Part shown: positions 7,866 to 17,060 of the stretch, in pieces | How positions within the stretch are numbered: position 1 is the stretch's first letter | Layout of the letters: every line of letters begins with the position of its first letter | Assembly (NCBI GenBank): GCA_037447335.1 | Contig: JBBIGV010000060.1 | Span: 1 to 23,167 of the forward strand | Length of the DNA: 23,167 bases | Source of the DNA: JBBIGV01 sp037447335 | GTDB lineage: Bacteria > Bacteroidota > Ignavibacteria > Ignavibacteriales > Ignavibacteriaceae | Direction of reading: 5' to 3' | Notes under the pieces: model-generated | The model's input: the letters and a program-made list of their open reading frames with translations, nothing else | The model's database searches: none | What the model was told of the DNA's origin: nothing | Made by a program: the position numbers and the translations under genes

Positions 7866-10775
7866 ATGAAAACTTCATTATACTATTTTTCTTTAAGAAA
7901 GCTATTATTTACCATACTTTTATTATTAAATTCACAAATCCTTTTATCTCAACCCCTATCAGGTTTTTACACAATTGGAGGAAGTTCACCAAGCTTTGCA
8001 ACTCTTCAATCAGCAGCAGATGCATTAAACGCCAGAGGTGTTTCGGGTCCCGTATTTTTCAATATTCGTCCCGGCACATATTCTAAAAACGGAGGCAACA
8101 ATACTGTTCTTCTGCTCGATAGCACTGTTGCCGGACTTTCCTCAACAAACAGAGTAACATTTCAACCTGATGCAGCTACAGGAGGAACAGTTGATAACGT
8201 CATTCTGGAAATGAATATAAGCAATACTACTACAGCAGATGCAGCGCTTGTTTTGGTTAGTCTGGATTGCATAACATTTCGCAATTTAACTTTTAGGGAA
8301 TCCAATGCATCTTTGAATTATGTTAATGTTCTTGTAAAGTTTCAAAGCTCTTTTACTTTTAATCAGATTGTTGAAGCTGTAGAATTTGAAAACTGCAAGT
8401 TTGAAGGTTCAGGTTCAAACATTACCAAAAAAGGAATTGATCTCAACAAAGATATAAAAGACATAACAATCCGGGGAAACACTTTTATACGATTGGCATT
8501 TGGAATCGTAAGCGTAAGTACTCAGATAGCTTCAACCGGATATCTTACCATTGAAGATAATAAATTTTTAGCCGGGTATTACATGGCTGGACCGGTCGGA
8601 ACGACTATTGAAATTTTAGGTGAAAACGTTTTTATCAGAAGGAATACACTTGACTATAACGGAAGCGCTACAAATGGATTTAATGGTATTTTTGCTGGTA
8701 TTTCACCCCAAACAAAAAAAGTTTTTATTGAACAAAACTTAATTAAAGGTCCTGTTTCAAAAGCTATTTATATTACAGGTCATGTGAATGCCCAACCGGA
8801 TTCGCTAATCATTGCAAATAATATGATTAATACAATCGCTTTTCAAGCGTGGCCAAATGAATATGCTTATGGAATAGGGGTTCGTGCTAATAAAGCTAAT
8901 ATTCTTTTCAATACAATTTTAGGTCGAGGTCCTGGCAATCTTCTAGCGTTATCTCTTGATGGAAATGACTGCAAAGTTTTTAATAACATAATTATTGTCA
9001 AATCTAATGCTTTTAATACTGCTTACGTGCAGTGGTTCAACCCCCAGACAGCTAATCTGCAGTCTGATTATAACTCAATATTTATAGAGCCGCCAACATG
9101 GCCTAATATGCTGATCAGAAGTGATGGCGTTGCTTACGATAACTTATTGGATTATCAGAATGCAACTGGACTAGATACAAACTCCACTTCCAAAGATATA
9201 GAGTTTGTTTCATTAGATGATTTACATCTAACAGATTGTCAATCGCAGGACCCTGAGATTAGAGGAATTCCGATACCAGGCATTACAGTGGATTTTGACG
9301 GAGAAATTCGTCACGCAACTGAGCCGTTGATGGGTGCAGATGAAAACGATGCTCGCAGTAATGAAATGTTCGGAGATCCATACATTTATGCACTGCCCGG
9401 AACGGCTTTCTCTATTGCAAATGGAAAGTTTGATAATCTCCTCGCTGATGGTTTAGCAATTCCAGACTATGATAACAATAGGATACGTTTGTTTCATTAC
9501 AATGGCAACAGAACATTTGTGCATTCAGGAACTTTACAAACAACTTTTCCCAATCCTACCGAGGTAAAGTTTTTTGATGTCAACAAAGACGGTTACCTTG
9601 ATTTGATATCCGGCTTCTATAATGATTGGTTGGAAATATGGTGGGGAGATGGAACAGGTGGATTTACCGGAAACTCTCCGCAGAGTTTGGCTGGCCGCGT
9701 TCGTTCAATAGAAATAGGTAATGATAATATCAATAACGAACCCCGAGTGTTTCTTACTATCGATGATGGTGGATTTCCTGCCGACATAAGCTGGATGGCT
9801 TACATTTTCTATGATCAGGTAAACGACAGTGTGGATATTCATTATTTCAGAAAGCCCGTAACCAATGAGCCCGATACTATCTATGCAGTGCTATCTGATA
9901 TGGCTATTGCTGATATTGATGGTGAACCTAACGATGAAATTGTTGCGCTTACCATAGGTGATTTTGGTGCGGTATATGTTTTTAACGATACAACCATTTC
10001 GGGAACTCATTACCCTTATGGAACACATTACCGATATGGATTTGGCAACACTGCCAGTTACACACCATCAAGCATCAGTATAGCTGATTTTGATGGCGAT
10101 GGAGATAACGATATTCTTACAACCGGTTATGATTGGGATGAGCTTATTCTTATTAAAAATCAGGGCAATTTTGTTTTTGCTGATGAAGTAATAATCGCCA
10201 GACAAACGAGAGGATTTGTAGTTATGGACTATGAAAATGATGGTGACAAGGATATTGTAACTGTAAATGAAAGACTTGAGGAAAATGGAATTAGTGTTTA
10301 CCTCAATGACGGACTGGGCAATTTTACAGTACGAGAAAACTGCTACTTCCCTTATGCTGATGGCAGACCCTGGTCAATTGTGGCTTCCGATTTTGATCTG
10401 GATGGAAGAACTGATATTGCAATCACCTCTACGACTGATTCACTTTATGTTTTATACAACTTAGGCGGTGGTACAGTTGGCATTCAGGAACAAGAGATAA
10501 TAGAAGTACCGACTTCATTCTCACTTGCACAGAATTTTCCGAATCCATTTAATCCAACAACAACAATTCAGTATTCACTTCCGCAAGCTGAAAATGTCAG
10601 TCTCAAAGTTTATAATCTTCTTGGCGAAGAGGTTAAATCTTTGGTTAATGACCATCAACAGGCAGGTAAACACTCAGTTCAATTCAACGCAAGCCACCTC
10701 GCAAGTGGAATTTATTTCTATCGTTTGCAGGCGGGCAGCTTTGTTGAAACAAAGAAGATGATATTAATAAAATAA
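7866..10775 (+). CDS. Secreted beta-helix/FG-GAP repeat protein with T9SS sorting domain
   Basis: This is an intact 969-residue extracellular protein. A signal peptide spans about 1-28 (RKLLFTILLLLNSQILLSQ). Residues about 35-480 look like a right-handed parallel beta-helix, with recurring short motifs such as FRNLTFRES, ITIRGNTFIR and VFIRRNTLDY, a fold found in polysaccharide-binding proteins and lyases. Residues about 500-870 hold FG-GAP/VCBS-type repeats with Asp-rich calcium-binding loops (DVNKDGYLDLI, ADFDGDGDNDI, DYENDGDKDI, DFDLDGRTDIAI). The T9SS sorting domain covers about 886-969 (QNFPNPFNPTTTIQYS to KKMILIK). No catalytic residues can be assigned. A binding or structural surface role is likelier than an enzymatic one, but this is inference. 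AAGGAC precedes the ATG. The next gene begins 14 bases after the stop, so the two are probably co-transcribed. Confidence 0.92.
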   Translation: MKTSLYYFSLRKLLFTILLLLNSQILLSQPLSGFYTIGGSSPSFATLQSAADALNARGVSGPVFFNIRPGTYSKNGGNNTVLLLDSTVAGLSSTNRVTFQPDAATGGTVDNVILEMNISNTTTADAALVLVSLDCITFRNLTFRESNASLNYVNVLVKFQSSFTFNQIVEAVEFENCKFEGSGSNITKKGIDLNKDIKDITIRGNTFIRLAFGIVSVSTQIASTGYLTIEDNKFLAGYYMAGPVGTTIEILGENVFIRRNTLDYNGSATNGFNGIFAGISPQTKKVFIEQNLIKGPVSKAIYITGHVNAQPDSLIIANNMINTIAFQAWPNEYAYGIGVRANKANILFNTILGRGPGNLLALSLDGNDCKVFNNIIIVKSNAFNTAYVQWFNPQTANLQSDYNSIFIEPPTWPNMLIRSDGVAYDNLLDYQNATGLDTNSTSKDIEFVSLDDLHLTDCQSQDPEIRGIPIPGITVDFDGEIRHATEPLMGADENDARSNEMFGDPYIYALPGTAFSIANGKFDNLLADGLAIPDYDNNRIRLFHYNGNRTFVHSGTLQTTFPNPTEVKFFDVNKDGYLDLISGFYNDWLEIWWGDGTGGFTGNSPQSLAGRVRSIEIGNDNINNEPRVFLTIDDGGFPADISWMAYIFYDQVNDSVDIHYFRKPVTNEPDTIYAVLSDMAIADIDGEPNDEIVALTIGDFGAVYVFNDTTISGTHYPYGTHYRYGFGNTASYTPSSISIADFDGDGDNDILTTGYDWDELILIKNQGNFVFADEVIIARQTRGFVVMDYENDGDKDIVTVNERLEENGISVYLNDGLGNFTVRENCYFPYADGRPWSIVASDFDLDGRTDIAITSTTDSLYVLYNLGGGTVGIQEQEIIEVPTSFSLAQNFPNPFNPTTTIQYSLPQAENVSLKVYNLLGEEVKSLVNDHQQAGKHSVQFNASHLASGIYFYRLQAGSFVETKKMILIK

Positions 10776-10789
10776 TTAAGGAGCAAAAA

Positions 10790-11779
10790 ATGGCTGCATA
10801 CAAAAGATTGTCAATCATACTAGTCGCATTTTCTATTATAAGCTTTTGCAATAATAACAAAGCACAATCATTAACCTGGATTGGAACTCTGGGAGGTAAT
10901 GATAGCAAGATACATGATATTTCTGTTGATGGTAGCGTTGCAACAGGTACTAGTAGAAATGCAGGTGGTCAGCAACGTGCATTTCGCTGGACACAGACCA
11001 CTGGTATTCAGGATTTGGGAACGCTTGGCGGTAATATAAGTGAAGGTTATGGTGTTTCAGCAGATGGAAGCGTTCTGGCAGGAGGCGCTTATACTGCAAC
11101 ACAAATGCTCGCCTTTCGCTGGACTGAAACCGGAGGTATGGAAGGTATTGGTACAATCGGCGGTGTAAGAAGCTTTGGTTATGATATCTCAGCAGATGGA
11201 AACGTAATTGTCGGATGGTCCTGGAACAGTAACAGCGCTAATAGAGCTTTCAGATGGTCACAGGGTGGTGGAATGCAAAGTTTATTCACATTGGGTGGAA
11301 ATGAAAGCTGGTCAGAAGGGGTTAATGCTGATGGAAGTGTGGTTGTTGGCAGATCAAGAATTTCTTCTGGTGCGATTCGTGCTTTCTTGTGGACTCAAAG
11401 CACAGGAATGCAAGATCTTGGAACTCTCAGCGGTACAGATAAAAGTGAAGCTTATGGTGTTTCACCTGATGGCAATGTTGTTGTTGGTGCTACCTTTATC
11501 GGCGCTAATCCGAAAGGATTCCGCTGGACTCAAGCTGCCGGTTTAGAAGACCTTGGAACATTAGGCGGCAATTTAAGTATTGCTTATTCTGCTTCTGACT
11601 CTGCTATTGTTGGTTTCGCTTACAATTCTATGGGCGAACAGCGTGCTTGTCGCTGGACTCAAAGCGGGGGTATAGAAGATCTAAATATTACTTACGGTAA
11701 TTTACTTACAGGTGGTTTTACTCTGAACATAGCTTTTAATATTTCAGATAATGGACGATTTATTGTGGGCTCGGGTTGA
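10790..11779 (+). CDS. HAF-repeat secreted protein, N-terminal part ending at an in-frame TGA
   Basis: The protein has a signal peptide (AYKRLSIILVAFSIISFC) followed by about seven repeats of the HAF extracellular type, with the pattern GTLGG, then SADGSVVVG, then RAFRWTQ-x-x-G-MQDLGTLGG. These repeats are expected to form a beta-propeller; the function is unknown. AAGGAG lies six bases before the ATG. The frame stops at TGA 11777-11779 after IVGSG, while the same frame continues with NVSTNRYEGFILDTEG into a T9SS sorting domain. TGA therefore most likely stands where TGG (Trp) was. As read, the product lacks its secretion signal for T9SS and would remain periplasmic. It is probably in an operon with the gene ending at 10775. 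Confidence 0.85.
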   Translation: MAAYKRLSIILVAFSIISFCNNNKAQSLTWIGTLGGNDSKIHDISVDGSVATGTSRNAGGQQRAFRWTQTTGIQDLGTLGGNISEGYGVSADGSVLAGGAYTATQMLAFRWTETGGMEGIGTIGGVRSFGYDISADGNVIVGWSWNSNSANRAFRWSQGGGMQSLFTLGGNESWSEGVNADGSVVVGRSRISSGAIRAFLWTQSTGMQDLGTLSGTDKSEAYGVSPDGNVVVGATFIGANPKGFRWTQAAGLEDLGTLGGNLSIAYSASDSAIVGFAYNSMGEQRACRWTQSGGIEDLNITYGNLLTGGFTLNIAFNISDNGRFIVGSG

Positions 11780-12124
11780 AATGTTTCAACAAACAGGTAT
11801 GAAGGATTTATACTTGATACAGAAGGTGTTACTTCAATAACTGAAAACAAAATTTTACCAAATGAATTTTCTTTGAAGCAAAACTATCCCAATCCTTTTA
11901 ATCCAAGTACAACAATCAGTTGGCAGTCTCCAATTAGCAGTCACCAAACATTAAAGGTTTATGATATACTTGGTAATGAGGTAGCTACATTAGTTGATGA
12001 ATATCGTGAAGCAGGAAGATATGAAATAATATTTGATGGAAGCGGTATAGCAAGCGGCTTGTATATCTATCAGTTGCGGACAGACAACTTCTTATCAACA
12101 AAAAAGATGTTGATGATTAAATGA
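11780..12124 (+). pseudogene. T9SS sorting domain severed from the HAF-repeat protein
   Basis: This is the C-terminal continuation of the preceding gene, in the same frame after TGA 11777-11779. It holds the end of the propeller (RYEGFILDTEG), a linker, and a complete sorting domain (KQNYPNPFNPSTTISW to LSTKKMLMIK). There is no convincing start codon or ribosome binding site of its own. The 83-codon open frame from TTG 11873 begins inside the sorting domain, so it is not an independent gene. Confidence 0.85.
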
Positions 12125-12184
12125 TCTGATATATGGATCATATAGCAAAACTATTTCGGTGAAGCTAATCCAATAACTCATCAT

Positions 12185-12213
12185 ATCCGGTCGGCTGTTC
12201 GGGCTGACCGGAT
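12185..12213 (+). terminator. Strong hairpin after the HAF-repeat gene
   Basis: An 11-base-pair stem, with one G-T wobble, is formed by ATCCGGTCGGC (12185-12195) and GCTGACCGGAT (12203-12213) with a seven-base loop. It starts 60 bases after the stop at 12124 and is followed by TCTCTATC, which is only weakly T-rich. It separates the T9SS cargo run from the TPR-CHAT gene. Confidence 0.55.
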
Positions 12214-12231
12214 TCTCTATCAAATAAAATC

Positions 12232-12262
12232 TTGACTACTCCCATTTAATCTGCTAATTTTA
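12232..12262 (+). promoter_or_regulatory. Putative promoter of the TPR-CHAT gene
   Basis: TTGACT at 12232-12237 is followed 17 bases later by TAATTTTA at 12255-12262. This resembles the Bacteroidota pattern TTG then TAnnTTTG, with the last G replaced by A. The ATG follows 46 bases later, with TAAGGCA near it. This is a sequence match only. Confidence 0.35.
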
Positions 12263-12308
12263 CCTCAAATTTTTCAAAGATATCCATTCTCTTTAAGGCA
12301 AGTTTATA

Positions 12309-13403
12309 ATGTCCGGTTTAAATAAATACTTTAGAATAACTATACTCATTCTGATATTAACCTTTGCCAAAGTATCCTTTGCTCAATTCGATAATAATGA
12401 TACAGCTAAAAGCTATACACTGGCAGATACAGTAATTGCAAATGAGTGGATGAATAAAGCTAAAGAGTTTTCGGATAAAGCTAAGTATGACAGTTCGAAT
12501 GTTTATTACAAAAGTGCAATAGATATATACAAGCATTTAGCTGAAAAAGGTTCTGAAAAGAAATTTTGGGAAGCAATAGTCTATGCATCAAACTCGGTTG
12601 GTTGGAATCTGTTAATGGAAGGTGCTAATGACTCCGCTCTGACTTCATTAACGAGAACTTTAGATTTTGGTCTTTCAAAATTAGGGAAGCATAATAAAGA
12701 AGTTGCTCAATCTTATAACAACATCGGAACTGTTTATTGGTACAAAGGAGAGTATGATAAAGCTCTTGAAATGCACAAGATTTCTCTCAACATAAAATCT
12801 AATTTGTTTGGAGAAAATTCTTTAGAAACATCTGTTAATCATGTTAATATTGGATTGACCTACCACAAAATGGGTGAATATGAAACTGCGCTTATACACT
12901 TTCAAAAAGCACTGGAAATTACAGCTCCTGAATATGGAGAGAATCACAGACTCGTTGCGGCAAATTATAATAATATTGGTAATGTCTATTTATTTAAGGG
13001 CTACTACGATAAAGCACTTGAATATCAACTTAAAGCTCTGTCAATAAGAAAAAATTTACTGGGAGAAAATAATCCTGAAGTTGCAACAAGTTACAATAAT
13101 ATCGGATTAATTTATGGATCAATGGGGGATTACGATAAAGAAATAGAATTTTATCAAAAGTCACTTTCAATCAGGCTGCAATTATTTGGTGAAAATCATC
13201 CCGGTGTTGCTCTTGTTTACGGAAACATCGGTATTGCTTATGAATATAAACAGGAACTCGATTTAGCTCTTGAATATTACAATAAAGCTCTTGCAATAAG
13301 ATTGAAAGTTAGTGGAGAAGAGCATCCTTCAGCAGCTTTGCTTTATAATAATATGGGAGATGCTTACAGGTCAACAAAAGATTTTGATAAAGCTTTTCAA
13401 TAA
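12309..13403 (+). CDS. Secreted TPR-CHAT protein, N-terminal TPR part ending at an in-frame TAA
   Basis: This is the first 364 codons of a gene that continues in the same frame to 15488. A signal peptide (FRITILILILTFAKVSFAQF) suggests export to the periplasm. From about residue 90 there are tandem 42-residue TPR repeats of the kinesin-light-chain type, with the pattern VAxSYNNIGxVYxxxGxYDKALEYxxKALxIR and then GENHP between repeats. The last repeat is cut in mid-helix by TAA 13401-13403: FDKAFQ, stop, then LNKALQIRLKKMG. The matching position in the repeat before it (LEYYNKALAIR) is Tyr, so a TAT or TAC to TAA change is the simplest account. TPR arrays mediate protein binding. Confidence 0.85.
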   Translation: MSGLNKYFRITILILILTFAKVSFAQFDNNDTAKSYTLADTVIANEWMNKAKEFSDKAKYDSSNVYYKSAIDIYKHLAEKGSEKKFWEAIVYASNSVGWNLLMEGANDSALTSLTRTLDFGLSKLGKHNKEVAQSYNNIGTVYWYKGEYDKALEMHKISLNIKSNLFGENSLETSVNHVNIGLTYHKMGEYETALIHFQKALEITAPEYGENHRLVAANYNNIGNVYLFKGYYDKALEYQLKALSIRKNLLGENNPEVATSYNNIGLIYGSMGDYDKEIEFYQKSLSIRLQLFGENHPGVALVYGNIGIAYEYKQELDLALEYYNKALAIRLKVSGEEHPSAALLYNNMGDAYRSTKDFDKAFQ

Positions 13404-15488
13404 TTGAACAAGGCTCTTCAGATAAGATTAAAAAAAATGGGTGCGGATCATCCTGATGTTGCATATACTTATTCAAACTATGGCAATTTATTTTTTGATA
13501 CTAAAAACTATGCAGAAGCACGAAACTATTATTTAAAATCGTACAGCATTTGGAGTAATCAATTCGGCGATAAACATCCTGAAGTAGGTTTGGTTTATTA
13601 TAACATTGCACGAACTTACGAAAAGCAAAATGATTTAGATTCAGCTTTAATTTACTGCCAGCTATCTATAAAATCTTTAGTCAGAGATTTTGATGATTCA
13701 ACGATTTCAGCAATGCCCCGATTAGATAATGTAAATTCCGGACTTAATTTATTGAAATCATTACGACTGAAAGCAAATCTATTGGTGCATCTTGCCTCAG
13801 AAATTCCAACTCAGAGTTTGGAACTTTCTCTAACAAATTATCAATTGGCTTCAGATCTATTAGATAAAATTCGTTCAGGAATCAAAACGGAAGGTTCAAA
13901 ACTAAATATAGTCGAGCAGGCCGCAGGATTGTACAGTGATGCTGTTAAAGCAAGTTTAAGATTACATGTAATGACTGGTGATGTGTATTATAAGCAGCAG
14001 GCATTTAATTTTATAGAGAGGGGAAAATCGGCAATTCTTGCGGAGGGGCTGGTTGAATCAAAAGCAAAGGAATTTGTAAACATTCCTGTATTAGTAATTG
14101 AGCAGGAGAGAGCGATTAAAACTGATATTGCTTTTAATAATACTCAGCTTCAGAAGTTGTACCAGCAAAAAGAAAACAAAGACAGTGTAAAAGTTCTTGA
14201 ATATGAAAGTAAATTGTTCTTTTTGAAAAATCAGTATGAACAATTCATTAATAATCTTGAAAAAGACTATCCGGAATATTTTAGATTAAAATACGATTCT
14301 TTTACTGCTTCTATAGAACAAATACAAAACGCTTTATACATTAATGAAGCTGTTTTGAGTTATTTCTTAAGTGATCACACAGTTATTATTGCAATTATAA
14401 GCAGGGAAGTGTTTGAAATAATTGAAATAGATTTACCTGATAATTTTTTAGAAATTGTAAAAGAGTACTATGCGTCGATAATCAAATCCGAGAATGAAAA
14501 GTACATTAACTCAGGAAACCAGCTTTCAAAAATCTTGATTGAACCTGTATTGAATAAACTTAAATCCAAACAGAAATTAATTATTATACCGCACAGTTCC
14601 TTGTTTAAGTTACCATTTGAAACAATGTTCACCAAACAAGAGAATACATCAATCAGGGATTTTACTAAGCTGAGTTATTTAATAAAGGATTTTGATATTT
14701 CATACCATTACTCTGCCTCTCTTTATTTGAGTAGCTTTAACAGAACAGATGAAAACAAAAATCGAGCGCAGAAAAACTTCATCGGTTTTGCACCGGTATT
14801 TCCGAAAGACGAATCACTTGGTTATTCTGTAACAACAGGTGATGAGTTTAATTTAATAGCCTCGGCTGATGAAAATCTTCGCGCAGTTACTATTGATGGT
14901 AAAAAGTTTGATGAGCTGAAATACAGTGAGTGGGAAGTAAATTCGATTATTGATTTAGTCACAGAGCATAATTCTCAGCTTGTAAATGCAGCATATTTTT
15001 ATTCTGATGCAAGTGAAGAAATCTTCAAGCAAAATGTTAAAGATTATAGGTTAGTACATATCGCTTCGCATAGTTTCATGAATGAAGAACAACCTGATAT
15101 TTCCGGTGTTTTTTTTGCGCAGCCGGATAATTCTGAAATTGGTGAAGACGGTATTCTTTACGCTGGTGAAACTTATAATCTTGAACTAAATGCTGATCTT
15201 GTTGTTCTTAGCAGTTGTGAAAGCGGACTCGGTAAACTTTTCCGAGGAGAAGGCATGATGGCTCTTACTCGTGGCTTCCTGTATTCAGGAACGTCAAATA
15301 TCATTTTTTCCTTGTGGAAGATACCCGATAAACATACAAGCGAACTAATGGTTGAATTTTACAAACAGATGATTTCAGGAAAAACATATTCAGAATCTTT
15401 GCGGTTGGCTAAAATGAAACTTTTACAAAATAATATTACTGCAAGACCAAGATCATGGGCTGGTTTTTTACTTATTGGAGTAAATTGA
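13404..15488 (+). CDS. TPR-CHAT protein, C-terminal part with intact CHAT protease domain
   Basis: This continues the previous entry in the same frame. Open reading begins with TTG 13404 directly after the stop, and the next ATG is at 13437; neither has a clear ribosome binding site. It contains the remaining TPR repeats (to about 13660), a helical linker, and a CHAT domain (caspase-like, associated with TPR). The likely catalytic His is in VHIASHSF (second His, codon 15069-15071) and the Cys in LSSCESGLG (codon 15216-15218), followed by GEGMMALTRGFLYSG and the terminal WAGFLLIG motif. These residues suggest an active cysteine peptidase. Together with the signal peptide in the first part, the full product (about 1,059 codons) should act outside the cytoplasm. 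It ends 20 bases from the convergent anti-sigma gene. Confidence 0.88.
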   Translation: MNKALQIRLKKMGADHPDVAYTYSNYGNLFFDTKNYAEARNYYLKSYSIWSNQFGDKHPEVGLVYYNIARTYEKQNDLDSALIYCQLSIKSLVRDFDDSTISAMPRLDNVNSGLNLLKSLRLKANLLVHLASEIPTQSLELSLTNYQLASDLLDKIRSGIKTEGSKLNIVEQAAGLYSDAVKASLRLHVMTGDVYYKQQAFNFIERGKSAILAEGLVESKAKEFVNIPVLVIEQERAIKTDIAFNNTQLQKLYQQKENKDSVKVLEYESKLFFLKNQYEQFINNLEKDYPEYFRLKYDSFTASIEQIQNALYINEAVLSYFLSDHTVIIAIISREVFEIIEIDLPDNFLEIVKEYYASIIKSENEKYINSGNQLSKILIEPVLNKLKSKQKLIIIPHSSLFKLPFETMFTKQENTSIRDFTKLSYLIKDFDISYHYSASLYLSSFNRTDENKNRAQKNFIGFAPVFPKDESLGYSVTTGDEFNLIASADENLRAVTIDGKKFDELKYSEWEVNSIIDLVTEHNSQLVNAAYFYSDASEEIFKQNVKDYRLVHIASHSFMNEEQPDISGVFFAQPDNSEIGEDGILYAGETYNLELNADLVVLSSCESGLGKLFRGEGMMALTRGFLYSGTSNIIFSLWKIPDKHTSELMVEFYKQMISGKTYSESLRLAKMKLLQNNITARPRSWAGFLLIGVN

Positions 15489-15508
15489 GTTTGCTCTATC
15501 TAAAATAT

Positions 15509-16312
15509 TTACTTTTTCAGAAAATAAAATTTTCCAATGTAATAAACCTCATTTTCATCTTCCAATCGCCAGTAATACAAACCTGGTACTTTAATAGCAT
15601 TTTGGCTGATTGCAAGATTGATATCCGGAAAAATATTCTGATCAATTTTTGAAGTAAAAACCACATCCTCGTTATTGTTAAGTACCTTTAATTCCAGTGG
15701 TATATTTTCTTTGAGTGTAATACTAAAATTAACTTTACCAGTGGTTATCTCTTCTCCTATATCAGGTGAAGTTACTTTCTCAACAACCTCCAGACTTGAG
15801 CGCAAGTTTTCCATCAATAGTTCTTCATAGTAGGGATTGATTTCGAAAGCACGACCTGATAATACAGCAATTAATTCTTTGTCATCGGGTTTTGGCAGTT
15901 TTTCCTTGTCATGTACAAAATCTTCAACTAACTGCTCTGTTGAATCCGAGGATTCTTCAGTTAACTTTGTTTCAGCAGGAATTTCATTCCTGGCAGTAAA
16001 CACCGAAAAATAAATTAGTGCCAGAACTAAAGCGGCCGAAGAAATAGCAATTCCCCATCTTACAGGTTCAGAAAAAGAAGGAAATAACTTTTCAAAAATA
16101 CTATTTACAGTATTTGTTATAGCTGGATTTTCTTTGAGTTGTTTACCTTTACTTTTGATTAAAACCAAAGAATCTTCTGCAGATCGCAATTCTTTGTAAC
16201 ATTCCTCACACTGGAAATAATGTTCTTCAAATCTTGTGCACTCTTCATCGGTCAGTTCCTGAAGAATGTATTCGCTGATTAAATCTTCTCTGTTTTTTAA
16301 TTTACATTTCAT
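15509..16312 (-). CDS. Membrane-anchored zinc-finger anti-sigma factor
   Basis: This protein of 267 residues very probably restrains the sigma factor encoded just upstream. The cytoplasmic N-terminus has the ZAS/zf-HC2 signature H-x3-C-x2-C (His31, Cys35, Cys38 in HYFQCEECY). One transmembrane helix lies at about 86-105 (WGIAISSAALVLALIYFSVF). The remaining 160 residues should be periplasmic: an acidic linker, then a beta-rich domain (VNFSITLKENIPLELKVL, PGLYYWRLEDENEVYYIGKF) resembling an immunoglobulin-like fold. The ATG lies 30 bases after the sigma-factor stop, consistent with one operon. How the signal releases the sigma factor is not visible. Confidence 0.85.
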   Translation of the reverse strand: MKCKLKNREDLISEYILQELTDEECTRFEEHYFQCEECYKELRSAEDSLVLIKSKGKQLKENPAITNTVNSIFEKLFPSFSEPVRWGIAISSAALVLALIYFSVFTARNEIPAETKLTEESSDSTEQLVEDFVHDKEKLPKPDDKELIAVLSGRAFEINPYYEELLMENLRSSLEVVEKVTSPDIGEEITTGKVNFSITLKENIPLELKVLNNNEDVVFTSKIDQNIFPDINLAISQNAIKVPGLYYWRLEDENEVYYIGKFYFLKK

Positions 16313-16342
16313 TACTGCACCAAATATTTTTTTCCCTATATG

Positions 16343-16936
16343 CTACTTGCCGGAAGCTGAAGAATATTGAAAATAATTTTTCTTTTTTAATTCTTTAAGC
16401 AAAAGCTTGAAAGCATAATTTATTCTCTCACTTACTCTTCGCTTCTCAATATTCAACTTTTGCGATAATTCCTCAATAGACATTTCATCAAAAATCCTTA
16501 AAATAAGGACTTCTTTATATTTTGTGTTCAAACTATTAATGCAGGATTCTATAATTTCTTTTTGTTCTGCAGAAATTAAAACTGTAAGAGGATTAACCTG
16601 GTTCTCTATGAAATTGTGAGAATCAATGCTTTCTTTAACCTTATCACTTTTAAGTTTTCTGAAATGAAGGGCAACTAAGTTGCTTACAATACCTGTGATA
16701 TATGCTTCAAGAGGTTTGCCTTTTGCAGGATCAAAACCATTTTTCCTTAAACTGATTAACAATGCCTGCCTTGCTTCACTAACAATATCATCCTGATCGA
16801 ATGCAGATACTCTGTTTCTCAACCTGGCTCTTACAAGAAATCTTATCCTGTCTTCGTATTTATTGAAGAGCGAATTTTCGCTTTCCTTGTCGCCTGCAAT
16901 TATTCCGTCTACTAAGATTTTATCGTCAATATTCAT
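16343..16936 (-). CDS. ECF-like sigma-70 family RNA polymerase sigma factor
   Basis: This is an alternative sigma factor of about 197 residues. Region 2 spans roughly FNKYEDRIRFLVRARL through DQDDIVSEARQALL and LEAYITGIVSNLVALHF, and region 4 carries the helix-turn-helix MSIEELSQKLNIEKRRVSERI after LNTKYKEVLILRIF. I choose the ATG at 16936 (MNIDDKILVDGIIAGD), because the longer open frame to 16987 begins with TTG and adds a hydrophobic stretch unlike the family. The zinc-finger anti-sigma gene follows after 30 bases. Upstream it diverges from the T9SS cargo gene at 17061 with 124 bases between them, so that gene is a candidate target by position. Autoregulation is likely from general knowledge but no promoter was identified. 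Confidence 0.88.
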   Translation of the reverse strand: MNIDDKILVDGIIAGDKESENSLFNKYEDRIRFLVRARLRNRVSAFDQDDIVSEARQALLISLRKNGFDPAKGKPLEAYITGIVSNLVALHFRKLKSDKVKESIDSHNFIENQVNPLTVLISAEQKEIIESCINSLNTKYKEVLILRIFDEMSIEELSQKLNIEKRRVSERINYAFKLLLKELKKKNYFQYSSASGK

Positions 16937-17060
16937 ATTAAATAATAAATCGGATGTAAAATAAAAAAATAGTACCAAGGTTTTCAATATTTCCAGAGTT
17001 AGAGCAAATAGTATTTGAATTATAGTTATTTATTATTCATCAACCAGGAGATTTTTAACA

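Noticed and set aside
16937..16987. N-terminal extension of the sigma factor to a TTG start
   Set aside because: The added residues are hydrophobic and unlike sigma region 2; ATG at 16936 gives a normal N-terminus.
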